From Apium graveolens (Eukaryota; Streptophyta; Magnoliopsida; Apiales; Apiaceae): a stretch of 64,000 bases of DNA. This document shows positions 11,090 through 20,650 of this stretch, one piece after another. Below the pieces are notes generated by a model that was not told the DNA's origin, ran no database searches, and saw only the letters and a program-made list of their open reading frames with translations. Location: the NCBI RefSeq assembly GCF_009905375.1, contig NC_133647.1, positions 169,554,275 through 169,618,274 of the forward strand, in the 5' to 3' direction. Every line of letters begins with the position of its first letter. Within the stretch, counting starts at the first letter, position 1. The translations under genes and the position numbers were made by a program.

Positions 11090-12880
11090 TCATCTCATGT
11101 GGCTTTGTTGGTTCATCAATCTTTCCTTTCCCTTTATCTTTGGGATCAATCTCAACTTTGATCTTGCCTTGAGCTTTGAAGCCTCAGAATTTGACCTTTC
11201 CTGGATCACAATGCCTTTTGCCTTAGGCCTTGGAGGTTTCTTTGCATCAGAAGCTTTAGACTTAAGATTTGTCTTCTCAGCTGCAAATCTAGCTTCTTCC
11301 TCCTTTAAAGTCTCTAAATCCATTCCAGGATTATGCTTGAGAAATAGTCTTCTAGCAATTTCTTCATCAAGTGTCTGAATCTTGGGATCTTTGTAATAGA
11401 CTATAGTCTGCTTTCCCTTTAGCTTCAGAGTTTGTAAAAACTTCTGAGAGTCTTTAGATCCTGACTGAATCAGGATATCAGAACTTGACATCAGAATTTT
11501 AGCATGCACAGTATCAGAACTTGACTTCTTCTGTGTAGAAGATTTGCTAACATCAGAAATTACTTTCTGTGAAGATTTTCCTTGACCTTTTCCTTGACCT
11601 TCACTCTGACCTCTACTCTTATCAGAGTTTCCCTGGTCATCACCTTTATCATCCTTCTTATTCAGTATTTGACTAGTTGAGCATTTGGACTTAACTACCT
11701 TCTCCCCCTTTTTGGCATCATCTGGTAGTAGGAGAGAGAGAAGAAGTTCTAGTGAAGATTGAATTTCATTCAGTTGAGGTTGTTGTGAGGCTTGATTCTG
11801 CAGGACCTCAGTCAGTTGGGCCTGTTGCTTTTCTTGAACCTTCTTAATAGCTTCAACTTTCTCATGAATAGGTATGATAAACCTCTTTTTATCTAGCTTG
11901 ATCTCCATATCCATCTTATCAGCTCTTTCCAGAAGTTTGTCAACTTTTTCATGAGTAATGGAGTGTTGACCTTGAAGGTTTTTAGTACTTAGAGCTGTGA
12001 CTTTGAGTTGGTGCTTGAAATCAGAGTTTGTCAACAACTCATCAGCTTTTACAACATGCTCTGTCAGAACTTTAGAACTTGGAATGAAATTAGATTCATT
12101 CCACTTCTTGGTCCACTCAACTACTCTGTGAGTTTCTTCCCAAGGAACAAGAGCTTCTTTTTCAACAAACTTTTGAATCAATGCCTCCTTTCCAAGAATG
12201 GGAGCATTTACGGGAGCACTGTCTCCAGAACTTGCTAGAATCTCATCATCTTCTGATAACACCAGAGTTTGTGTAACTGAAGGAGATTCTGTAGCAGCTT
12301 CATCTAAATTCTGATCTTCAGGTTCCAGATCCAGAATTGGTGTAGATGGTAACTCAGCCTGTAAGATTGGAGAAGTAACAGTAGATGGCTGAGCTGCAGT
12401 TGGAGCTTCCAGATAGAGAACAGTTGGAATGTTCAGCCTGTGGATGTCAATTTCGGGACTTAATCCTGAATCTTCAACTGTTGTTTCTTTAATAGGAGAG
12501 ACAGGAGGTGTGATCACTGTGTCTGGAACAGTGTCTTTAGCTTGAGGAAGGGCTTCAATGACAATTGGTTTAGATGAGATCAGAGATTCCTGATCCCCTT
12601 CCTCAGCTTCTTGAGTATCCTCAGAGTGAGGTTGTGCCAAATGCCTTCCTGCTCTCTGTTTCTTTGATCTCCTGGATGGTGGAGAAATATGATCTGCATC
12701 AGAGTTTGCAGATCTTTTCCTTTTCTGAATTTCAGACCCTTCAGCTTCTACCTCCTTCTGAAAAATTACATTTTCAGCTTCTACCCGTACAGGTTCGGAT
12801 GTGGGAAACTGTACCTGTTCATTTTCATCAGATTCATCCCTTAGAATGATCCTCCTCCTCCTTGGTGGAGATTTAGGCAC
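11090..12880 (-). pseudogene. env-like ORF of C, central charged region
   Basis: A 596-codon open run. Parts in order: a basic start (PKSPPRRRRIILR), an acidic and Pro/Thr-rich stretch, a Lys/Glu-rich region with coiled-coil potential (residues ~230-370), a low-complexity Ser/Gly/Gln/Lys stretch (GQSEGQGKGQGK, ~430), and a basic tail with KKPPRPKAKG. The first Met is only the first in the open run; the frame upstream (about 12900-13140) encodes a Pro/Gln/Ser-rich linker joining the N-terminal domain, with stops. No clear membrane segment or signal peptide is visible, so the name env-like rests on position. C' carries a parallel copy. Confidence 0.7.
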
Positions 12881-13257
12881 ATAAATAGTTCTTTAGGCCT
12901 AGAAGATGAGGTTCTGATTGTAGGTGCTGATGGTTGTGGTTGTGAGGATTGTGCTGGTTGGAGATATGTTCTGATGGTAGGCTGTGGTTGAGGTTGAGAA
13001 GTGGTAGGTTGTGTAGGTGCTGATGGAGGTTGGGATGGTTGTACATCAGGATATATGATAGTATAGGTGTTTGGATCAGAGTTTACTAAGACCGTTTGAC
13101 TGATTGAGGAATTTGGAGGGGTCTTAGTACAGTCTTCTTATTAGCAGAAGATAATAAGTCAATGAATGCCCTTTTAGCAAGTTAAAAGGGTTTAATTGTC
13201 TCACTAAAATTCTGAGGTGCATCAGAACAACTGAAACTGTATATAAGCTGAAAGAAT

Positions 13258-13627
13258 CTAGCAAAAGAAAACTGTGTTTCTATCTTCTGTCATCCTATCA
13301 CCTATGAAACCTAGCACAGCATTGGCAAAATCAAAATGAGTTTGATGAATTAGAGCATACCCAATTTGCTGACTCAAGATTGGTATAACATCAAAGTTGG
13401 AGCACTTGTTGGCAAATGCCTTGGTGATGCAGTTGAAAAAGAAATTCCACTCCCTCCTGATGTGGGGCCTCTTCAATTGTCCCAGCTTGGACAAAGATTT
13501 TTCATAACCAAGGTTTGCCATCATCTGTTGAAGAGCTGGTTCCCCAACTTGTGAACTGTAAACACAGTTTTCTGGAAAATGTAAAGCTTGTCGAACAGTT
13601 GGCAATGTAACTAAGTGTTCATCTTCC
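13258..13627 (-). pseudogene. env-like ORF of C, N-terminal domain, second half
   Basis: A 115-codon open run with conserved-looking blocks (LRxHFPENCVY-like start, MMANLGYEKSLSKLGQLK, RREWNFFFNCI, CSNFDVIPILSQQIGYAL, GFIGDRMTEDRN). I recognise this as a domain recurring in plant retrotransposon extra ORFs, without known activity. Its upstream half is at 16979-17221. The two are separated only by solo LTR S1 with its 5-bp duplication, and the reading frame resumes exactly when the insertion and one duplicate are ignored. A downstream frame break occurs near 13140. Confidence 0.78.
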
Positions 13628-14138
13628 CCTGTAGTAACGTCTGGGAAAATTACGTCTGGGTTATATCATATTTATAATAAATTATATGTATTAATGTGTC
13701 ATTTATGTGTAATTATCTGTCAAACCCTAATTGCTATGTGTTACGTGTATTCTGTATTGTTCTGGTATTTTTAAGGTATTTTTCAGATATTTTATTTTTC
13801 ATTTATAGCTTTTATTTCAAACATTTTACGACCCAAACTATTATTTTAAAGAAGGTATTTCAAATAAAAATAATGGGCCATATTTTTCATCAAACAACTT
13901 TTACCATCGCATTATTCTGAACATCAAGGCATTTTATAAATTTTCTCGTTTTGCGAAAAATGACTTTTCCGGGCCCCATTGGGTGTTAAAAACCCCACAA
14001 AAATCACATTTTTATTTTTATAAAATTATAGGACCTTTATTTATACCATTTATTTGTATTTTTGCATTATTCACAATTTTTGGGAAATTTTGGCATAAAT
14101 ATTGCATATATAAAATATTTATAAATTAAATTTTAATA

Positions 14139-14261
14139 CTATAAATAGGAGTATTAATTTCACTACTATAAATAGCCTAATTTATAATAGGAGTATTAAT
14201 TTAATACTATAAATAGGGCCTTAATTTTAATTAGGAGTATTAATTTCACTACTATAAATAG
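14139..14261 (+). promoter_or_regulatory. Four tandem TATA boxes in solo LTR S1
   Basis: CTATAAATAG occurs exactly four times (14139, 14166, 14207, 14252), embedded in repeated GGAGTATTAATTT and CCTAATTTAT segments. About 80-190 bp downstream lies a leader-like segment (14320-14441). The array is a probable core promoter duplicated by slippage or unequal exchange; use of any box is inferred. Confidence 0.6.
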
Positions 14262-14441
14262 CCTAATTTATAATTAGCCTAATTTTTATTTAATTATTAT
14301 TAATTAATAACTAAAAATCTAAAAAATACAAAAATTCTCTGCAAATCGGGTCGGGAAGAACAGGGTCGGGTCGAGAATTCAAGCCGTGATTTTGAGCAGA
14401 TTATAGCACCAAAACAAGTGATTCAAGTACCCAAATTGAAG

Positions 14442-16570
14442 GTTTCAATATGTTCTTTCTGTTTCTAGCATCAATTTCATGTTTTAATTCGTAGTTTTTG
14501 ATTTTCGATTTCTAGGGTTTATGTTCGAATTAGGGCTTTTTGATTCTAGGGTTATTATGATGTTTTGATGATTGATATAGTTTCCTAATGTGATTTACAG
14601 TCGATTCATGGTATTTAATTGATCAAACGATACCTAGATAGCAAAGTTCGATTATTAGGGTTTATACCGAATTTTCAAATTATAACTCGATGATTTCTGT
14701 GAATATTTGGTTCCTGATATGTTAGGGGTTAGATTTTATATGTTCTTAGCTTCGATTTGCACTATTAAACGTTAAATTTCATGTACAACTGAATGATTTT
14801 GATATTTGGCCGGATTTTGAAGTCGGTTTGGCCGGAGGTAGAGATTCAGGGATGTTTCTGATATGATTTGGCCGAGAATAGATTGGTGAAGTGATTTGGA
14901 GTTGAAACCCTGTGAAAAACGAAGCAAATGGTTCTGTTTTTGGCCTGAAAACGGGCTGGCAGAATCCTGGCCGATCGCCGGATTCTGGGCAGATTCCGGT
15001 CATGTTCTTCATGACCTGGAATCCAACCCGTTTGACCCGTTTCCAGAACCTGGTTTTGATCCGTTTTGTCAGGGATTTCATTTTTGACAAGTGTTTCTGG
15101 AAAATAATTTTTATTTTATTTTTATTAATTTTAAAAATCAGTTTTATTTATTTTATAAATTAATTAATTAATTATTTAATTAATTGATTTATATTATAAA
15201 TAATTCTGAAATATTTTCTAAAAATCAGATTTAATTATTTTCTCAATTATTTATTATTTATTTATTAATTATTTATTATCTATTATTATTTAAAAATGAT
15301 TAATTATTCTGATAATTAATCAAATAATTTTCAATAAATCATAATAAATTCATTTTAATTCCAAAAATTATAGAATGTTTTTTTTAAATTCTGATTTTCT
15401 TAAATAATTATTTAAAAATTATTTTAGGGTTTAAAAATTAGTAATAATTATTTATATCGAATAATAAATTGAATTATCAGTATTTAATCGATATTAATTA
15501 GACCGTTAGCCCGATTCGAGTGAAACGAAAGCCCTTTTACTCAGAAAAATGAATCCTTTTCATTAAAAATAATATTAAAGCCTAATATCTTCTAGAAATT
15601 AGTTGACCTTGTTATTTGTTTGATTATCAGTCGGATTGTGTGCTGAGACGTGTCCGAAAAAATCCGAAAAATAGGAAACGAGTCAGATAATGATCGGTTG
15701 AGCGATCAGCAAGTCGATTTTGATTCTAAAAATTATTTTTAATTATAAAAATGATTTTGTGCTTATGTACTTAACTGTATTATATGGTTAATCGAGTCTT
15801 ACTTCCTAATATATAATATACGAGTCACTCATAAGCGCATGGGTAGACGATAGGAACGATGTGAAGTCAATTCAAGATACAATTGAAGTACGAAATGACT
15901 AAACCATCTATTTCTATAACAGAAGCTAAGCCAGCAAGGCAGGTTGAGTCGGTGATAGACGAAGGTGACGTATTTGCAGTGAGTCGCGCATAAGGCAAGT
16001 TTTTCCCCTATTCTACTTTATGAATAATGACATTTCTTCAGATTCTTATTACGCTCGCACTCTTTTGATTCTTGTTCATATTTTATTTCGATTCTTGATT
16101 TCTCCTTTTCATTTGGATTCATTGTTCATACTCCTATTGTTACTCACAATTATTGATATATTCTGGTGATTAGAATATGTCAAAGCATACCGATTGTTCC
16201 GGTTGCTATTCCATGGACTGGATAATGACACTTTGGGGATTAAGTTTACTTAATCCTAAGGACCGGGACATAACCGGATCCTTGAGATGGGCCGTAGTGC
16301 CTGGGTTCCCGACGGGATCTATATAGTGGGATATAAATATGCACTGTATCCTGGCTGATCAGCAGGGTATAGATGCGAACTTGTGTCCAGTTTAGTTCAT
16401 TTGTATTCGCCAGTAATGGCCTTCTTTTTATTCTCACGGGGTTATATCTTTGCAGATATACCCGGGTTACGGATTCATTTAAATTGTTTTAACACTGTTT
16501 ATATTTTGCGGACTTGTTGAGCAATTTTTGGCTCACCCCTTTTTATTGTTATTCACCTTATTGTTTTCAG
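14442..16570 (+). other. Candidate intron inside LTR S1
   Basis: The 3' site is strong: a CTCAC branch-like motif at 16532-16536, a pyrimidine-rich run and TTTTCAG ending at 16570, then 12 nt to an ATG. The 5' site (GAAG/GTTTCA at 14441/14442) is the best donor I see after the leader-like region but is weaker; others nearby are possible. The same arrangement is seen in LTRs S2 and G. Confidence 0.45.
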
Positions 16571-16582
16571 TTAAGAAGGAAT

Positions 16583-16693
16583 ATGAAACCCATCAGGACT
16601 CGAGTGGTAAAGAAGCGGGTCAAGCCTCGGGATCCTCTCATACCCAAGGTGTTGATTCCAATCCAGGAAGAAAGCTTTGAGTTGCCCGAATAG
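16583..16693 (+). CDS. LTR micro-ORF of S1, 36 codons, basic N-terminus
   Basis: ATG 12 nt after a TTTTCAG splice acceptor, stop TAG at 16691, and an AATAAA signal at about 16725. The peptide begins MKPIRTRVVKKR and stays basic and Pro-rich for 22 residues, then ends acidic. It occupies the same slot as the micro-ORFs of S2 and G, but its likeness to the histone H3 tail is weak (RTR, KKR with shifted spacing). No other family recognised. Whether it is translated is unknown. Confidence 0.4.
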   Translation: MKPIRTRVVKKRVKPRDPLIPKVLIPIQEESFELPE

Positions 16694-16978
16694 GTGGAGT
16701 GTAGATAGTTAGTGTGGGTGTTTGAATAAAAGATGAAATTAATTTAAAACTGGTTAGACAATGGTTTGTAATAAAGAGAGTTGGTAAGATTTTGAATTTG
16801 GTTTGTAATAAAGTAGTTAGTGGTTCTTGTTTTCATACTTCAACATAAAAAGATCCTGGTTTGTGTTAAAGGGGTTTAGATTCATTTCTTTATTATTTGT
16901 TAATCAGATTGTACATGTTTGGTGATTAGCTAGTAACCCCCAGACTTATACCCCGGGTCTGGAGGGCGTTACACCTGT

Positions 16979-17221
16979 TGTAAATATGATGCTTGGGAAC
17001 CAATCTTTTCCACCATCATCATAAACACCACTCCTCCAAAACTCCAGTACTTGAGTTCTTGAGAGTGCTTCTGGTTGGGTCAAAGCATACCCAATTTCAC
17101 TTCGAGAGAGAAAGTCTTGTATGAAGTGAAGATCTGATGGAGCTTCGTCCTTGCTAAGTATGGCCAGATAGTTGTTGGGGACGAACTTGGCTCCATTAAA
17201 AATGATGTCCTTTGGTGCCAT
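16979..17221 (-). pseudogene. env-like ORF of C, start and first half of N-terminal domain
   Basis: An open run starting at an ATG (17221) with MAPKDIIFNGAKFVPNNY, then a Leu/Glu/Ser-rich domain up to the S1 insertion point (16978). The start is favoured because a TATA-like box and pyrimidine-rich leader lie 150 bp upstream and no coding sequence is visible before it. The protein continues at 13627 across S1. No signal peptide is seen at this N-terminus. Confidence 0.72.
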
Positions 17222-17373
17222 TTCTGTGAAAAATCAAGTGATAAATAGAGTGTACACAAGGTGTTCGATAAAATGCCTGTAAGAAAATAGCTTCAGAGAA
17301 TATTAGAGAGAGAGAGAATAAGATAGTTTAGAGAATAAAAAAAGTAGGTAAAAGATTATAAAATCTTTTAACT

Positions 17374-17390
17374 CCCATATATATACTCTC
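17374..17390 (-). promoter_or_regulatory. Possible internal promoter of the env-like ORF
   Basis: The minus strand reads GAGTATATATATGGGAG, with CAATTG just upstream and a CT-rich leader (CTCTCTCTCTCT, about 17308-17320) between it and the ATG at 17221. Spacing fits a TATA box and a short 5' UTR. It would let the extra ORF be expressed as its own transcript rather than from the LTR. Confidence 0.4.
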
Positions 17391-18718
17391 AATTGGACAA
17401 TGGTTATAATTGAAGCAAAACAGACTTTAGACACCTGTCACGCAGTAAATAGTCAAAACATTATTAGTGGGCACGGGAAATAAGCAGTAATAATTGTGCA
17501 CATGCAGTTGTCAAGGCAAACACGTTTCCCACTAACCAAATGATTATCACTGTTTTTCTCTCACTTAATTATTTTCTGATAAATATGACCTTTACAGTAA
17601 ATACCACAAGTAAGTCAAGTAATTAAATAATGCCACGTAGGCATCAGAGTTTCCATCAGGATTTGCATCAGAACTTGACTATTATTAGAATTTAACGATC
17701 ATCAGAACATGGCTTCTGTACTCAAAAAGTGAATGTCTATTTTTATGATTCTTCATACAAATACTGATTGGTCTTCAGAGTTTAATCATCAGAACTTTCA
17801 TCAGAACTTGTCCTTAGAATTCATGCAAATAATACTTAACTGTTTGTCAAAAACAACTTAATCACCACAATAATTTTCATCATTCACATGGAAGGAGAGT
17901 GTATGCATTTGCAAATGATCAGATAAAGATTAAAGTCTGATAAACTTCAGTATATCTTAGAAATAAGGCATAACTAAGAAAAGTGCTTTAAATCTGTCTT
18001 TAATTTTGAAGTCTACTATAGAATAAATTTATGCAAGAGTCCACCTCAACTGTTTGTGCTTATTTTATGCATCTTTTAACATTCTTTTTACAGTGGCTTC
18101 TCAGTGTAAATAAGTCATAATTGCTATCAGAATTTATGCTATTATCAGAGTATTTCTCCAGTAATCAGAGAATGTGAAAAGTCACCAAGAAAAATTTATT
18201 TGCTTTTCTAATGCATATGACTTAATACCAGCAATGCACTTGGGTCTTACCTTTCACATATTCACTCTAGATCTCAAAGGAGTACCTGACTTCAATTTTT
18301 CTTTTCTTTTATTTTCTTCAGATAAGTGAGGCTTATCAAGCATGTAGTTCATCCTTAAGATTTATTGACATCAGAATTTGACAGATAAGAAGCAAAAGTC
18401 TAGTTTGTGACTTAGTAATAAGATACACAAAGTAAATTTAACTAAGATCAAAATCAGAATTTGCTTGTGTTATGGATTTCTACATAAACAACTAATTCAA
18501 ACATGGGATACACAGTTTGTTAAAGACTACTAAGTCAACATCTAACAAATAATCCTCATTGGAGTGAATAGTCACAGAATATTCAAACACTATAAGAGTA
18601 TATAGAATCACATCAGATAACAATCAGTATTAAATATATTACAATTTAAGCATAGATTACATGGAGATAAGATAATCTATAAACACTGATCATAAGGTCT
18701 GATGCATGAGAACAATAA
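17391..18718 (-). other. Spacer of C between RNase H and env-like ORF
   Basis: No coding run of note. Contains repeated TCAGAACTT/TCAGAATTT-type motifs (for example about 17646-17710 and 17775-17815), the same as in the LTR array. Confidence 0.6.
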
Positions 18719-19452
18719 CTAAATAGATTTTGAGAAAGAACCTGAAACCATTCCAAGTTCATTTACCAGTCTTGTAAAAGTAGCTTCACATAGTAGTTTT
18801 GTGAAGATATCTGCTAGTTGTTGATCTGTTGGAACAAAATGCAATTCCACTATACCTTTCATCACATGTTCCCTTATGAAATGGTACCTAATGCTGATAT
18901 GCTTTGTCATTGAGTGTTGAATTGGATTACCTGTCATAGCAATAACACTTTGATTATCACAATAAATGGGTATTTTAGAAAATTCTAACCCATAGTTCAG
19001 TAACTGATTCTTCATCCAAAGAATCTGTGCACAACAGCTTCCTGCAGCAATATATTCTGCTTCTGCAGTTGATGTGGAAATTGATTTCTGTTTCTTGCTA
19101 AACCAAGAAACCAATCTGCCTCCAAGAAATTGGAAGCTTCCGTTAGTGCTTTTCCTGTCTATTTTGCATCCTGCAAAATCTGCATCTGAGTGTAACCTAT
19201 TAGCTTAAAATCTGATTCTCTAGGATACCACAATCCTAGATCAGCTGTACCCTTGAGGTACTTGAAAATTCTTTTCACAGTTATTAGATGAGGTTCTCTT
19301 GGATCAGCCTGAAATCTTGCACAAAGACAGGTAGCATACATGATATCAGGTCTACTTGCAGTTAAATAGAGTAAAGAGCCAATCATACATCTGTAATTAG
19401 TAATATCTACTGATGCTCCAGTATCTTCATCTAACTTGGTTGCAGTGGCCAT
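18719..19452 (-). pseudogene. RNase H domain of element C
   Basis: Two open runs (19452-19159 and 19114-18719) carry the copia RNase H order: YRCMIGSLLYLTASRPDIMYA, FKYLKGTADLGLWY, then the WFSKKQKSISTSTAEAEYIA block and a CDNQSVIAMT block with catalytic acids. A small insertion near 19183 shifts the frame in the SDADFAG region, and one stop separates this part from the RT. In intact elements it removes the RNA strand during cDNA synthesis. Confidence 0.88.
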
Positions 19453-19467
19453 GGGAGTGGATGCAGT

Positions 19468-20400
19468 TTAACAGTCTTGCATTCCAAATTTCTTGAGTAA
19501 ATTTCTGGTGTACTTGGATTGATTTATAAAAGTACCTTCTTTATTTTGCTTGACTTGAAGTCCCAGAAAATAGCTAAGTTCTCCCATCATACTCATTTGA
19601 TATCTTGACTGCATTAGCTTTGCAAACCTTTCACAGAGTTTGGCATTTGTAGAACCAAAGATGATATCATCAATATATATCTGTACCAAAAGAAAGTCCT
19701 TTCCATGGTTGAGGTAGAACAGTGTTTTATCAATTGTGCCTCTGTTAAATCCACTTTCTAGAAGGAATTGAGCTAAAGTCTCATACCATGCTCTTGGAGC
19801 TTGCTTAAGGCCATAAAGTGCTTTATCAAGCCTGTAGACATGATTTGGAAATTTTGGATCTACAAATCCTGGAGGTTGTTCAACATATACCTCTTCTTCC
19901 AATTCTCCATTGAGCAAAGCACTTTTCACATCCATTTGAAAGACTTTAAACTTCTTGTGAGCAGAATAAGCCAAAAAGGTTCTTATGGCTTCCAATCTTG
20001 CAACTGGAGCAAATGTTTCATCATAGTCAATACCTTCCTGTTGAGAGTAACCTTTAGCAACCAGCCTTAATTTGTTTCTTGTAATTATGCCATCACTGTC
20101 AGTTTTGTTTCTTAACACCCATTTTGTGCCAACAATTGATCTGTTCTTTGGTCTTGGTACTAGGGTCCAGACTTTATTTCTTTCAAATTCATTTAACTCT
20201 TCCTGCATTGCTTGCACCCAATCAGCATCTTGAAAAGCTTCTTTCACTTTCTTTGGTTCAACATGAGATATAAAGGAATGATAGAGACATTCATTTGATA
20301 TTGCTGTTCTAGTTCTGACACCTGTTTCAGGATCTCCAATTATTAAGTCAGGTGTATGTGCTTTAGTCCACTTCCTTGCAGATGGAAGTTGTTCTCTAGA
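19468..20400 (-). pseudogene. Reverse transcriptase of element C
   Basis: An open frame runs from the S2 boundary (20400) to a single stop at 19468-19470. Motifs in order: [56 protein letters not shown], active site [18 protein letters not shown]. All active-site residues are present. The frame was continuous with the integrase end before S2 inserted. The close presence of stop and frameshift in RNase H shows the polyprotein is dead. Confidence 0.92.
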
Positions 20401-20569
20401 ACTGGTGTCACACCCCCAACTTAAATAGCGAAATAAATATAGCTATTACATCATTTTAATGAAGGATACACAACCAATCCAAGATCTTACAGTTTAGGGT
20501 TTGGAACAGCCCATCACTACCAGCTATTACATCTGATTACAAATACCGAATCCTCACAGCTATTATTAC

Positions 20570-20641
20570 TTATTCTACCTGAGCTCGAACATAAGCATCA
20601 GCATCACAGGTCTTACGGGCAGTCTGCTTGAATCTAACCAT
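20570..20641 (-). CDS. LTR micro-ORF of S2 with histone H3 tail-like start
   Basis: ATG at 20641 lies 9 nt after a splice acceptor (CAG at 20653-20651); stop TAA at 20572-20570; 23 codons. The peptide begins MVRFKQTARKT. Against the universal H3 start MARTKQTARKS, eight of the first ten positions are identical, including Arg2, Lys4, Gln5, Thr6, Ala7, Arg8 and Lys9 in histone numbering. The remaining 12 residues (CDADAYVRAQVE) are unlike H3. The slot, acceptor and CTAG after the acceptor are shared with LTR G. It could be a histone mimic, a captured H3 gene start, or coincidence; translation is not shown. Confidence 0.5.
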   Translation of the reverse strand: MVRFKQTARKTCDADAYVRAQVE

Positions 20642-20650
20642 AGCTGCTAG

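Larger units (their letters stand above)
13633..16973 (+). mobile_element. Solo LTR S1 of a gypsy-type element (3341 bp)
   Basis: Flanked by perfect 5-bp repeats CCTGT (13628-13632 and 16974-16978). The ends are near-inverted, AGTAACGTC and GGAGGGCGTTACA, resembling LTR G's TGTAATAACC...GGGGGTGTTACA with one terminal base changed. No primer site, polypurine tract or pol lies inside, so it is a solo LTR left by recombination. Orientation is set by promoter, splice-site and micro-ORF order, which matches LTRs G and S2. It interrupts the env-like ORF of C. Confidence 0.88.

Noticed and set aside
10645..12849. Plus-strand frames opposite the env-like ORF of C
   Set aside because: Complementary shadows of the long minus-strand coding region.
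13696..15163. Frames of 60-103 codons inside solo LTR S1
   Set aside because: No motif and no partner in other LTRs. The region is more likely U3 and intron sequence.
13633..16973. S1 as a complete small non-autonomous element with its own LTRs
   Set aside because: I found no internal pair of direct terminal repeats, primer site or purine tract. The layout matches a single LTR of the G type.
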